Origin: DASZZX01 sp036260415
GTDB lineage: Bacteria; Actinomycetota; Nitriliruptoria; Nitriliruptorales; JAHWKO01
DNA length: 20,585 bases
Direction of reading: 5' to 3'
Assembly (NCBI GenBank): GCA_036260415.1
Contig: DASZZX010000106.1
Location: 1 to 20,585 of the forward strand
Position numbers and translations under genes: made by a program. Shown here piece by piece: positions 1 to 8,298 of this stretch. Position 1 is the stretch's first letter, and every line of letters starts with the position of its first letter. The notes under the pieces are model-generated. The model was not told where the DNA came from, made no database searches, and saw nothing but the letters and a program-made list of their open reading frames with translations.

Positions 1-116
1 ACCCGGTGCACAGGCGCCACCGCAGCTGCGGGACCCGTGACCCCGACGACCGCCGCGGCCATCACGGCGAGAGTGAGCCCAAGGCTGCCGCGAGGTGGCC
101 AACGGCACCGACCCAC
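1..116 (-). CDS. 5' end of a secreted protein gene, truncated by the window edge
   Basis: Reading leftward from a GTG at 116, the 38 visible codons form a classic signal peptide: a basic start (GRCRWPPRG), a hydrophobic core (LGLTLAVMAAAVVG) and a small-residue cleavage region ending near AAAVA. A perfect AGGAGG ribosome binding site lies at 129-124 on the minus strand, 7 nt before the GTG. This is direct sequence evidence for a genuine exported protein whose mature part lies outside the window. Its function cannot be told. It is transcribed divergently from the glycosyltransferase gene at 466. Confidence 0.72.
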   Translation of the reverse strand, partial: MGRCRWPPRGSLGLTLAVMAAAVVGVTGPAAAVAPVHR

Positions 117-465
117 GTTCTCGCCTCCTGCTGCCGGCAGCTGGTCCTCCCGCCACCGAGAACGCGAGCACCATCCACGAACAGGAGCGCCACGGCAGCG
201 ACGCCCGGGCTCGTGCGTCATGAACCAGATTCGCCATCGACGAACGCAGGCCCTTCCCCCGGATGCGGTACCTGCGCACCTGTCAACGTCGTAGCTCGTC
301 ATGGTCCGTGGCGAACGACCGCGGCCGCGAGATCCGACCGCCGCGGACCCTCCTCCAGCCCTCAGCGGAGGTACCATGCGGCTCGCCGCGGGGCCTCCCG
401 ATCGGTCTCCTCGACCATCACGACGCGCGATCGCGTTGCGTGGTTCGCACGAGTGGCGGAGAGTC
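117..465. other. Divergent intergenic region
   Basis: This 349-bp gap separates the leftward secreted-protein gene from the rightward GT2 gene and should hold promoters for both. Open frames cross it, but their third-position GC is low and irregular compared with neighbouring genes, so I do not call a gene. The AGGAGG of the leftward gene is at 124-129. A lone CGTAG half-site occurs near 290 without a matching right arm. No clear -10/-35 pair is seen. Confidence 0.5.
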
Positions 466-1401
466 GTGACGTCCCCTGATGTCGCCGTCGTCATCACCAC
501 CTGCGATCGGCAGGATGCGTTCCCACGTGCGCTCCGCAGCGCGCTCGCGCAGACGCTGCATTCGATCGAGGTGATCGTCGTCGACGACGCGTCGGTCGTA
601 CCCGTCACGGTCCCGCCGGATCCCCGCATCCGCATCCTGCGGCAGGAACGCCCCAGAGGGGTGTCCGAGAGCCGCAACCTCGGGCTCGCGGCGGCCACGG
701 CGCGCTGGGTCACGTTCCTCGACGACGACGATGTGCTCACACCTGACATGCTCGAGGTGTCGCTCCGCGGGGCTCGGAGGTCGTCGCTACCGCCACCCGT
801 CTGCGCACTGTCGGGCATCGAGATCACCGACGGCGAGGGGCACGTGCTCAGCGTCCGGTTGCCGGTCACTTCCGAGCTCGGTCGCCACTTCTTCCTGGAG
901 GACGACCTCGACGGCAGCTTCCAGACGCACAACACACTGGTCGCCCCGACCGGGCTGCTCCGATCGATCGGAGGCTGGGACGCCGACATCCCAGCCTGGG
1001 AACACGACGACCTCTTCCTCCGGCTCAACGCGGTCGCGTCGATCCAGGGGATCCCCCGGGTCACGTACCGCAAGTCGCTCCACGCGGGAGGGCACCTGTC
1101 CACGCGTGCGCTGTCGCTCGCCGAGGGGATGCGGCACACCGAGACCAAGCACCGCTCGACGTTCCGGCTCCACCCCGAGCGGCACGCGCACTACCTGCGC
1201 ACCATGGGCACCTACGAGCTCGCCGGGGGTCGGTGGTTGGCGGCCGTGGCAGCGACGAGCCGCTCGCTGCGGGTGGCACCCTTCGACCGGGCGAACCTCG
1301 CCGCGTGGCTCGCCTCGCTCGCGGGACCTCGCGCGGCCGCGTGGGCGCACGTGATCGCGCGGCACTGGCGACAGCGGTCGTCGGTCGGCAACGGGAACTG
1401 A
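466..1401 (+). CDS. Family 2 glycosyltransferase
   Basis: A GT-A fold inverting glycosyltransferase that probably adds a sugar from a nucleotide-sugar donor to a lipid-linked polysaccharide precursor at the cytoplasmic membrane face. From the GTG at 466 (311 aa), the N-terminus is the GT2 signature AVVITTCDR, followed by EVIVVDDAS near residues 35-43, the SESRNLGL stretch near 67-74 and the metal-binding FLDDDD near 85-89. A WDADIPAWEHDDLFLRL segment matches the GT2 acceptor-side ED motif. The start is uncertain: an ATG at 376 has a good GCGGAGG upstream, but codons 376-465 have poor GC3 and add residues not expected in the family, so 466 (GGAG at 458-461) is preferred. It converges on the GT gene at 1461. 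Confidence 0.9.
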   Translation: MTSPDVAVVITTCDRQDAFPRALRSALAQTLHSIEVIVVDDASVVPVTVPPDPRIRILRQERPRGVSESRNLGLAAATARWVTFLDDDDVLTPDMLEVSLRGARRSSLPPPVCALSGIEITDGEGHVLSVRLPVTSELGRHFFLEDDLDGSFQTHNTLVAPTGLLRSIGGWDADIPAWEHDDLFLRLNAVASIQGIPRVTYRKSLHAGGHLSTRALSLAEGMRHTETKHRSTFRLHPERHAHYLRTMGTYELAGGRWLAAVAATSRSLRVAPFDRANLAAWLASLAGPRAAAWAHVIARHWRQRSSVGNGN

Positions 1402-1460
1402 ACGACCAGCGAGCCCGGCGGACGGCGACGGAGAGCACGGCGGCGCGAACCCGCGGTCCG

Positions 1461-2639
1461 CTACGCGCGGCCGCGCCCCGTCGGTGGTCTCGTTGGCGCT
1501 GATGTGGCAGCCCGCCGGTAGAACTCGAGCATCCTGTCGGCCACGGCGTCGATGGTGAAGTGCTTGGAGAACCGGGCCCGAGCGCGCCGCGCGCGCTGTT
1601 GGGCGTCCCGCGGATCGTTCAGCGTGGCAAGAACCGCTTGGGCGAGCGCGTCCGGCCTGCCGTGTGGGACGAGCCGGGCGTTGCTCTCGCCCCCTAGCGC
1701 CTCCCTCACTGGCGGGATGTCGCTGGCCACGATGGGCGTGCCCATAGCCATGGCCTCGACTACTGCCCCGGACAGACCCTCCCACCGAGAGGGGCATGCG
1801 AAGACGTCCGCGGCGCAGAGCAGATCCGCGACGTCGTCGCGTACCCCCAGGAACCGAACGGCCCGTGCGGTCCCGGCGCGGGCCACCGCCGCACGCAGAT
1901 CAGCGCTCTGGGCCCCTTCGCGCCCGGCCACGACGAGACGCGCCTCCGGCATGGTGCGCACCACGGTGGTGAAGGCGTCGACGAGCAGGTCGAGACCCTT
2001 CTGGTACTCGTGACGGGCCACGGCCAGCACGACCGGCGTGGTACCGCCGGCTCCGATCGCTCTGCGAGCCCGGGCGCGGCGCTCGGAGCTCGGCTCCCCG
2101 AGCCTGCCGGGATCGCGTCCGCGTGGCACGACGTCGATGCGGTCGCGTGGGATCCGCAGTCGAGGGCCCATGACGTCGGCCACGTGGTGGGAGATCGCGT
2201 GGAAGCGCGCCACGAGTCGCGCGGTGAGGGCGTCGACTGCCCACGCCGAGGCGACCCGAGCGGCGTGCAACCGCGGGTCCGCGCGGTGGTCCGGCCCGTA
2301 GATCTCCGTCACGAGGCTCGAGACCACGCGCACACCCGCTGCTCTCGCGGCGCACCGTCCGACGATGTCCGCCTCGAACAGCGTGGTGTGGACCAGGTCG
2401 GGGCGGCGGGCCGCGATCAGCCGTCGGGCCCGGCGTATCCAGCCGGGGCGTCCGCCAGGACCGGCGAGCGACACGACGGGGACGCCTGCATCCTCCAGCT
2501 GGCGGCGAAGGTCGTCACGCTCCCCGAGGTAGGCGACCTCCAGCGCCAGGCCCCTGTCCAGGAAGGCGGGGGCGAGCGCGACGAGGGAGCTCTCGGCCCC
2601 TCCCCTGCCGAGGGAATCGATCAGGTACAGCAGGCGCAA
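1461..2639 (-). CDS. Family 4 (GT-B) glycosyltransferase
   Basis: A retaining GT4 glycosyltransferase for the polysaccharide repeat or its side chains. It shows the N-terminal glycine-rich loop DSLGRGGAE (residues 8-16), the donor-phosphate contact region ARHEYQKG (208-215) and the E-x7-E motif EGLSGAVVE (287-295), followed by MAMGTPIVASDIPPVRE. Length 392 aa is normal. The start codon is TTG at 2639, with CAGGAG about 10 nt upstream. It is the last of three co-directional GT genes, 177 bp after the stop of the gene at 2817, so it may be read from the same transcript or its own promoter. The sugar specificity cannot be predicted. Confidence 0.9.
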   Translation of the reverse strand: MRLLYLIDSLGRGGAESSLVALAPAFLDRGLALEVAYLGERDDLRRQLEDAGVPVVSLAGPGGRPGWIRRARRLIAARRPDLVHTTLFEADIVGRCAARAAGVRVVSSLVTEIYGPDHRADPRLHAARVASAWAVDALTARLVARFHAISHHVADVMGPRLRIPRDRIDVVPRGRDPGRLGEPSSERRARARRAIGAGGTTPVVLAVARHEYQKGLDLLVDAFTTVVRTMPEARLVVAGREGAQSADLRAAVARAGTARAVRFLGVRDDVADLLCAADVFACPSRWEGLSGAVVEAMAMGTPIVASDIPPVREALGGESNARLVPHGRPDALAQAVLATLNDPRDAQQRARRARARFSKHFTIDAVADRMLEFYRRAATSAPTRPPTGRGRA

Positions 2640-2816
2640 CGCTCTACGCTCCTGGGTGGAAGCCGGGGCGGGGCGACGTGGACGCGAGGTCGCCGACGAT
2701 TAGGGTCGGTCGGCGCCGCGACCTGAACCGCCCGCTCCACGGCGGCGCTGCCACGGGTCGTGGCGACCAGGTCGGCGTGCCAACCGTGGGTCCCTGCTTG
2801 CCGGAGCTCTCGCACG
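2640..2816. other. Intergenic gap between two leftward glycosyltransferase genes
   Basis: This 177-bp spacer separates two minus-strand GT genes. A modest inverted repeat (CGCCGAC at 2691-2697 with GTCGGCG at 2711-2717) could fold but has no U-tract. I see neither a convincing terminator nor the palindromic operator found elsewhere in the window, only an isolated CTACGC at 2645-2650. Confidence 0.35.
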
Positions 2817-3950
2817 TCAGGTCGGGAACCGAGCCGCGAGCCGGTCCACCCACAGGTCCCGGTCGAGCGCGCGTGCAGCCGCGTCACAACCGGGAGCGAG
2901 GTCCTCCTCGTACGCCCGCGCGGCGGCACGTGCCGTCTCGACCGGGCTCGCATCCGGCGGCACCAACCGACCGCACCCGGTGTCGTGGACGAGCGCGGTG
3001 AGGTCCCAGCCGACGTCCGTGGCGACGACCGGGACGCCGGCGGCCACGTACTCGCCGAACTTCGTGGGGTACGACACCCGGTTGACGACGTGTTCGGATC
3101 TGACGAGAAAACCGAGACGCGCTCCCCAGAGCAGGCGGGCCACGTCCGCGGGTTCCTCGGCGCTGCTGAACTCGATCGAGGAACCTGGGACCCGGTCCGC
3201 CAGGATCCGCGTCCGCTCGTCCCTGGAGATCACCCGGAAGCGGACATCGGGCAGGAGCCGGGCCAGCTGACCCCAGACCTCCGACGTGTACGACAGACCC
3301 TGCCATGGCGCACCCGTCCCGAGGTAGGTCACGCGGTTGCGAGCGTGACCGGGTGAGGGACGGAAGACCTCGGCACGGACGCAGTTGGGAGCGGCGAAGC
3401 ACGGCGCCGACGGCCATCTGGCCTGGATCAGCTCGGACATCCGGTGGGAGACCGTCACGATCAACGCCGGCATCGCACCGGTGACAGTCGCCCGCCACTG
3501 TGCCCGGACGTACGCGCGGTCACGTGGGCCGTCGCGGTGCAGCAGCCGCTCCTCCGGGATGCCGTTCGGGCACCAGACGACGCGCCCCAGCGGACCACGG
3601 ACCGCCCTGCCGTAGAGCAGGGAGGTGAAACCCACACACACCAGCGGCGCGTCCCGCGCAGCGACCAGCCGACGCAGACGTCGGAGCGTGGTCGGCATGG
3701 ACTGGAGACGACCGTCGAGCAGCACGTAGTCCGTGACCTTGCCGTTGGCCTGCAGGAACCGCTCGAACGCCGCGATGTCCTGGGTGGTGCGTGTCGACCC
3801 GGCGCCGATGCCTCGTCCACCTCGCGCCAGGCCGACCTTCGGGGGCACCAGCCAGATCAACCGGACGTCGCCGTACGCCCTAGAGGCGCTCTCCAGCAGG
3901 TACCCGAGCCTGGAGCGCTCGAGCGGCCCTCGATAGACGACCACCGCCAT
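2817..3950 (-). CDS. Glycosyltransferase, GT-B type (GT4-like)
   Basis: A 377-aa protein with the general plan of a GT-B glycosyltransferase. A Rossmann-like N-terminal half is followed by a C-terminal donor domain with VTYLGTGAPWQGL, ARLGFLVRS and the segment YPTKFGEYVAAGVPVVATD. The KFGEYVAAG stretch corresponds to the nucleotide-sugar contact helix of GT4 enzymes, although the canonical E-x7-E pair is replaced by a single Glu, so the subfamily is divergent. ATG at 3950 follows GGGAGG with 7 nt spacing, and the gene starts 15 nt after the stop of the GT gene at 3966, indicating one operon. Donor and acceptor are unknown. Confidence 0.82.
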   Translation of the reverse strand: MAVVVYRGPLERSRLGYLLESASRAYGDVRLIWLVPPKVGLARGGRGIGAGSTRTTQDIAAFERFLQANGKVTDYVLLDGRLQSMPTTLRRLRRLVAARDAPLVCVGFTSLLYGRAVRGPLGRVVWCPNGIPEERLLHRDGPRDRAYVRAQWRATVTGAMPALIVTVSHRMSELIQARWPSAPCFAAPNCVRAEVFRPSPGHARNRVTYLGTGAPWQGLSYTSEVWGQLARLLPDVRFRVISRDERTRILADRVPGSSIEFSSAEEPADVARLLWGARLGFLVRSEHVVNRVSYPTKFGEYVAAGVPVVATDVGWDLTALVHDTGCGRLVPPDASPVETARAAARAYEEDLAPGCDAAARALDRDLWVDRLAARFPT

Positions 3951-3965
3951 GCCGCGACCTCCCTC

Positions 3966-5099
3966 TCAGCGAGGCGATGACGTGCCATCGTCCCCGCTCG
4001 ACGCGAGGACCCGCCCGTAGACCTCTTCCCAGCGACGCACGGCCCGCCGGATGTCGAACCTGACGGCCCGTCGGCGGCCCGCCTGCCCGAACCTCCGTCG
4101 GAGGTCCTCGTCATGGAGCAGCGTGAGGATCGCCTCGGCCAGGGCGTCAGGGTCACGTGTGGGCACGACGAAGCCCTGTTCGCCGTGCTCGACAACCTCC
4201 CGCAGGCCACCTGCCTGCGTCACCACGGCCGGGGTCCCTGTTGCCAGCGCCTCGATCAGCGCGATGGAGAGGCCTTCGTGGATGGAGGACAGAGCGAACA
4301 CGTCGCAGGCCGCGGCCACGCGTGGCGCGTCGTCCCGGTACCCGGCGAACAGCACGGTGCCCTCCAGCCCCAGGTCGTGCGCCAAGCGGCGGATCTGCCC
4401 CTCGAGGGGTCCCTGGCCCACCAGCACGAACCGGACGTCGGGGAGCCGATCACGGACGCGCAGTGCGGCTCCCAGCAGGTACTCGTGCCCCTTGTGCGCC
4501 TTGAAGTTGGCGACCGTGCCGACGACCGGCGCATCGGGGGGGATCCCCAGCTCGTCACGGACCCCGTTCGGCCCACTCCAAGCCTCGAGCATCTCGGGGT
4601 CGAGGCCGTGGTGGAGCACCTCGACGGGCGGCATGGGCAGGAACCGGAGCGGTGCCGGGTACCGGACCGAGGAAGCCACGTCCTCCGAGACGGCGAAGAC
4701 GTGTCGGTTGCGGAAGAAGGTGGCGACGTTCGCCCAGTAGGTCAGCGGGTGGTAGGCACCCCAGACGATGTGCTCGGTCGAGACGAGCGCTGGGTGCCCC
4801 TGCCAGCCGATCACGAGTCGGGCTCCCACCGCGGCGAACGGGGAGTGCAGGTGCACCAGGTCGAACGAGCGCTGCGCGACGAGACGACGCAGCCGCAGCG
4901 GCCAGGTGGCGCCCGCGCCCAGACAGTGCACCGGCAGACCGGCTGCTTCCAGCTCGGGGACGAGGGCGTCCTTGTGGGGCAGGAGGTACGCCACCTCGTA
5001 GGCGAAGCGGTCGGTGTCCAGGTAGCGCGCTGCGCTGAGGATGAGCTGCTCGGCTCCGCCGCGGCCCAGCCCCTTGATGAGCAGGAGGATCCGCCTCAC
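3966..5099 (-). CDS. Family 4 glycosyltransferase, first gene of a three-GT operon
   Basis: A GT4 retaining glycosyltransferase of 377 aa from the GTG at 5099. Motifs are the N-terminal KGLGRGGAEQ loop, STEH near residues 107-110, the donor-site NFKAHKGHEYL (198-208), and E-x7-E EGLSIALIE (275-283) before ALATGTPAVVT. The frame stays open upstream to 5231, but that stretch has no family similarity and would run through the palindrome and -10 described below. The GTG at 5099 is preceded by AGGTGAGG and begins the conserved RRILLLI strand. It leads the operon with the genes at 2817 and probably 1461. It probably adds one sugar of the repeat unit. Confidence 0.9.
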   Translation of the reverse strand: MRRILLLIKGLGRGGAEQLILSAARYLDTDRFAYEVAYLLPHKDALVPELEAAGLPVHCLGAGATWPLRLRRLVAQRSFDLVHLHSPFAAVGARLVIGWQGHPALVSTEHIVWGAYHPLTYWANVATFFRNRHVFAVSEDVASSVRYPAPLRFLPMPPVEVLHHGLDPEMLEAWSGPNGVRDELGIPPDAPVVGTVANFKAHKGHEYLLGAALRVRDRLPDVRFVLVGQGPLEGQIRRLAHDLGLEGTVLFAGYRDDAPRVAAACDVFALSSIHEGLSIALIEALATGTPAVVTQAGGLREVVEHGEQGFVVPTRDPDALAEAILTLLHDEDLRRRFGQAGRRRAVRFDIRRAVRRWEEVYGRVLASSGDDGTSSPR

Positions 5100-5135
5100 G
5101 ACCTCACCTAGACCTGCTCCGGCCGGGGAGGCGCG

Positions 5136-5190
5136 AGCGTAGGGCCTGGTCCCTCCCGCGTCTCGGGTCTGGCGCGTAGCTGACGTACGC
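5136..5190 (-). promoter_or_regulatory. Palindromic operator plus -10 for the three-GT operon
   Basis: The palindrome GCGTAG-CTGAC-GTACGC occupies 5174-5190 (one mismatch in the right arm relative to GCGTAG-N5-CTACGC). On the minus strand a TACGCT hexamer at 5141-5136 fits an actinobacterial TANNNT -10 element. Its centre is 43.5 bp from the palindrome centre, and the GTG at 5099 follows about 37 nt later. The same arrangement recurs at four other sites in the window. No consensus -35 is seen, as expected of an activator-dependent promoter. The transcription start is inferred. Confidence 0.62.
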
Positions 5191-5273
5191 GTGATGGCCG
5201 ACCTTCCCCCCCGGCCGAGTTCGAACGCCACGCGACCCGTCGCCGGACAACTCGACCCCCCGCCCCGGCCGAC

Positions 5274-6107
5274 TCAGTAGCCGCTCAGCAGGCCCGTCCT
5301 GCGCGAGTACTGCAGTGCACGGGAGAACAGGGGGACGCCGAGGCCCAGCGCGACGAGGACGAACAGCAGGAGGCTGGTCACGGCGAGATCCGGCGCCACG
5401 GAGTCCTGAGGTGGCGCCGCCATGAACCATCGCCGCCCGAGCGCGATGACGTAGGTGTGTGGTACCAGGAAGCTGATCCACCGCAGCCAGGCCGGGATCA
5501 GGTCGATGGGGAACAAGGTGCCGGCGAACAGCGATGCCGCGAGACCGTACAGCGACAGCACGGGGGCCGAGCGCTTGGCGAGGACGAGCAGGCTCGCGGA
5601 GATAATGCCGACCGCACTGCTCGCGAGGACACCCAACAACACCACGCCCGCGAACGTCGCCAGTCCAGACAGGCGGTAGTCCGCCCCCAGCAGGCCACCG
5701 ACCGCAAGCAGCAGGCTGGCAGTGAGCACGCCGAGCAGGAGCCGCCAGACGTTCATCAGCAGCGGTATGAGCGTCCACGGCACCGGCTCCACGAGGAGCG
5801 TCTCGAACGTCCCCCGATCCTGCGCGTACTGCAAGCGACCGCCGAAGCCGGTCATGGCGCTCTGCAGGAGCGCCGCAATCGCCAGTCCGATCACGAGGAA
5901 CGTGTAGTAGTCCCCCACAGCCGAGGAGGCGGCCCGGCCTTCGGACTCGAAGAGCTCGGCCACGAAGAAGTACACGAAGGCGGGCAGTATCGCGCCCAGC
6001 AGGTAGAAGAGCAGCGCCATCGGGTAGCTGAAGTCCTCGGTGGCATCCAGCCGGGCGAAGGCCCACACCATCCGCGCGAGTCGTCGCAGCCTGGGCCAGC
6101 CCCTCAT
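5274..6107 (-). CDS. ABC-2 type transporter permease
   Basis: The membrane subunit of an ABC exporter, 277 aa with about six hydrophobic segments: MALLFYLLGAILPAFVYFF, YTFLVIGLAIAALLQSA, LLLGVLTASLLLAVGGLL, VVLLGVLASSAVGIISASLL, SLYGLAASLFAGTLFPIDLI and a C-terminal VTSLLLFVLVALGLGVPLF. The LFPIDLIPAWLRWISFLVPHTYVIA stretch, with its turn before the penultimate helices, is typical of ABC-2 permeases. The ATG overlaps the stop of the ATPase gene by 4 nt (ATGA), so the two subunits are translationally coupled. Within this locus the likely cargo is the lipid-linked polysaccharide or a related glycolipid, but the sequence alone does not prove it. It is the last gene of the six-gene run. Confidence 0.88.
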   Translation of the reverse strand: MRGWPRLRRLARMVWAFARLDATEDFSYPMALLFYLLGAILPAFVYFFVAELFESEGRAASSAVGDYYTFLVIGLAIAALLQSAMTGFGGRLQYAQDRGTFETLLVEPVPWTLIPLLMNVWRLLLGVLTASLLLAVGGLLGADYRLSGLATFAGVVLLGVLASSAVGIISASLLVLAKRSAPVLSLYGLAASLFAGTLFPIDLIPAWLRWISFLVPHTYVIALGRRWFMAAPPQDSVAPDLAVTSLLLFVLVALGLGVPLFSRALQYSRRTGLLSGY

Positions 6108-7255
6108 TGCAACGCACCCGCCGCCGACGGCGTGCTCAGGTAGATCTTCGCCAGGACGTCTCGCAGCGGCAGCGGCACCTCTGCGACGCGAACCAGGTCC
6201 GCGGTGAGTGTCGCGCCGAGTCGGGTCACGAGCGTGCCCACCGTCACCCCGGGCCGAGGGTCGCAGGCCACGACCCTGGTCGTGGGGCGCGTCAGCCGGC
6301 CCACCTCGGTCAGGAGGACGCCGGCCAGGTCCGCGGCGCTGCTGCTCGAGAACTCGAACTCGATGCGCGGGCGGTCGTAGCGGGCTCGGAGCTCGTCGAG
6401 GTCACCTTGGAACCGCACCCGGCCGCGGTCCAGCAGCACGACGTGCGACCGCAGCGCCTCGATCTCCTCCAACCGGTGGGAGCTGATCAGCGCCGCCATG
6501 CGATGCTCGCGCACGATCGACGTGATCAGCCCGAGCAGCTCGTGTGCCCCGACCGGATCCACGGATGCGGTCGGCTCGTCGAGGATGAGCAACCGGGGTC
6601 GGGTGAGCAGCGCTCGAGCCAGCTGCAGCCGTGCCCGCATGCCGGCCGACAGGCCGAACGCGGAGACCTTCTCGTGCCCGCCCAGACCGACCTGATCGAG
6701 CGCCTGGCTGATGCGTGGACGCAGCGAGCGCTGCTCGATCCCGTGAAGCCGGCCGTGGAAGTGAAGGTTGTCGAAGCAGTTGAGCCGCAAGAAGAGGCTG
6801 CGGTCCTCCGCGGGCATCCAGCCGACCAGCCGCCGCACGCGAGGGGATTCTCGGTGCGCATCGAAGCCGGCGACGAGGGCCGTCCCGGCGCTGGGCGTCG
6901 TCAGACCCACGAGGATGCGGAACATGCTGGTCTTGCCCGCCCCGTTTGGGCCCACCACCGCGCAGATCCCCCCGGCGGGAACGTCGACGTCCACGTCCTG
7001 CAGCGCCACAACCGGCTGGTAGATCATCGTGCGGACCAGGAGCCGCATCCACCGCGGCGTCGGCTCGTAGACCTTGCCGAGTCCCCGGATCGCGACGATC
7101 GTCTCGTCGTCGGCGGCACGGCCGTCGGCCGAGACGCCCCACCGCGGCAGTGTGCCGGTCAGGATTGCCGGGCCATCATGGTTCGTGCCGGGCGTGGTCA
7201 CGAGCCCTCCGTTCCAGACCCGGTTGGTGGACCTGTTCAGGTCGGTCGACTCCAT
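6104..7255 (-). CDS. ABC transporter ATP-binding protein
   Basis: The ATPase partner of the downstream ABC-2 permease (383 aa from ATG at 7255). Visible motifs are Walker A GPNGAGKT (102-109), the signature LSAGM in place of LSGGQ (202-206), Walker B LLILDEP (222-228) and the switch histidine in SSHRLEE (H260). The Q-loop area reads WMPAEDRS, with the usual Gln replaced. About 50 extra residues of low complexity precede the domain, and a roughly 100-residue C-terminal part follows it; both exceed a minimal NatA-type ATPase and recall polysaccharide-export ATPases, although no defined carbohydrate-binding domain can be recognised. The ATG lies 2 nt after the stop of the GNAT gene, implying coupling. 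Confidence 0.9.
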   Translation of the reverse strand: MESTDLNRSTNRVWNGGLVTTPGTNHDGPAILTGTLPRWGVSADGRAADDETIVAIRGLGKVYEPTPRWMRLLVRTMIYQPVVALQDVDVDVPAGGICAVVGPNGAGKTSMFRILVGLTTPSAGTALVAGFDAHRESPRVRRLVGWMPAEDRSLFLRLNCFDNLHFHGRLHGIEQRSLRPRISQALDQVGLGGHEKVSAFGLSAGMRARLQLARALLTRPRLLILDEPTASVDPVGAHELLGLITSIVREHRMAALISSHRLEEIEALRSHVVLLDRGRVRFQGDLDELRARYDRPRIEFEFSSSSAADLAGVLLTEVGRLTRPTTRVVACDPRPGVTVGTLVTRLGATLTADLVRVAEVPLPLRDVLAKIYLSTPSAAGALQ

Positions 7256-7257
7256 GG

Positions 7258-8298
7258 TCAGAACAGCTCCAGGTCGCCGAGACCGACCCCCCACGAGCTG
7301 GCTCGGGTCGGGTCAGGGCTGATCCTGTCGTGCAGCGGTCGCGTCACCAGCGTGGCCCTCCCAGGAGCGGGCAGGTACCCCGCACGGCGCGCCCCACGGG
7401 CGGTCGACGTCCCGGGTGGGACGTAGGTGATGACGTGATCGACCGCGCTGCTCCGGGCCACCGCACCCAGCAACCGTGCCACCGTTCGGTGCTCGTACGG
7501 CATCGCGATCACCTCGACGACCGCCGCCTCCCACGACCGCCCGCGTGGGCGGACGCGGAAGAGTGCGACCCCGCGCAGGTCCCCATCTCCTTCGAGCAAC
7601 CCGTGGTAGACCAGGCCCGGGATGTCCGTGTAGCGCCATCGCAGGTAGCCCATGCTGCGGTCGGTCCTGAGCACACCGTCGGCGCTGGCCGCCTGGTCAA
7701 CGCGATGGAGCAGGGCGGGCAGACGGGGATCGCTCAGCACCTCGGCCGCTGGCATGGCTGCCAGACCGCGCGGCGACACGGCGTCGTCCAACTGACCCTC
7801 CAGCAGTGACGGCAGCGCCCGCAGGAATCGCACCGGGTGGCGCACCCGGATCGCCACGGGGAGGCGTCCCACCACCTGCCAGCCCATCTTGGTGTAGCCC
7901 GGAAGACTGCGTTCGTTCGGCGTGTTGAAGACGAAGTCGGTATCGGCCCGAAGTGCGGTGAGCGCCTCGGCGGTCAACGTCGAGAAGACGCCCTCCCGCC
8001 GTGCACCGGGATGCGTGGCGGTGTCCACCGCTCGCACGGCCCGAAGCTCCTGCTGGCCGGCGCGGAAGCGCCAGCGCATGAAGGCCCGGAAGCCGACCAG
8101 CCTGCCGGCGCGCTCGGCGACCAGCATCAGGGACCGCCCGTAGGGGTTCTGCAGATGCTTCCAGCGGAAGAACGCGGGTCCCCACGGTCCGACCGGGCTC
8201 GGCCCCAGGGAGGCGGTCAGGAGGTCGAGGACCGCCGCCTCGTCCCCCACGCCGAAGGGGCGGACGTCCAGGGCGCTGTGCGTCACGCTCCCCTTCAT
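7258..8298 (-). CDS. GNAT family N-acyltransferase
   Basis: A 346-aa GNAT-fold protein. The N-terminal half carries DVRPFGVGDEAAVLDLL, the aromatic segment FFRWKHLQNPYG (43-54), seen in surface-polysaccharide-associated GNATs, and the acyl-CoA pyrophosphate loop HPGARREGVFS (96-106). The C-terminal half, with a second GNAT-like part (GVALFRVRPRGR, VIAMPYEH), is less conserved. The start at 8298 has GGAGG 4 nt upstream and overlaps the methyltransferase stop as ATGA; an open frame continues upstream to 8472 but lies inside the methyltransferase gene. It probably acylates an amino-sugar or nucleotide-sugar of the polymer. A FemAB-like aminoacyl role is an alternative given the double-GNAT length. 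Confidence 0.8.
   Translation of the reverse strand: MKGSVTHSALDVRPFGVGDEAAVLDLLTASLGPSPVGPWGPAFFRWKHLQNPYGRSLMLVAERAGRLVGFRAFMRWRFRAGQQELRAVRAVDTATHPGARREGVFSTLTAEALTALRADTDFVFNTPNERSLPGYTKMGWQVVGRLPVAIRVRHPVRFLRALPSLLEGQLDDAVSPRGLAAMPAAEVLSDPRLPALLHRVDQAASADGVLRTDRSMGYLRWRYTDIPGLVYHGLLEGDGDLRGVALFRVRPRGRSWEAAVVEVIAMPYEHRTVARLLGAVARSSAVDHVITYVPPGTSTARGARRAGYLPAPGRATLVTRPLHDRISPDPTRASSWGVGLGDLELF

Noticed and set aside
301..465. Longer N-terminus for the GT2 gene (from 301 or ATG 376)
   Set aside because: Codon third positions are much less GC-rich than in the gene body and the residues do not belong to the family; the fold begins just after 466. ATG 376 has a good ribosome binding site, so it is not fully excluded.
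2645..2717. Operator half-site or terminator between the GT genes
   Set aside because: The CTACGC has no partner arm, and the 7-bp inverted repeat at 2691-2717 has a 13-nt loop and no T-tract.
5100..5231. N-terminal extension of the GT4 gene to 5231
   Set aside because: It would place the palindrome and -10 inside the coding region and adds Arg/Gly-rich residues unlike any GT4 N-terminus; GTG 5099 starts right at the conserved first strand.
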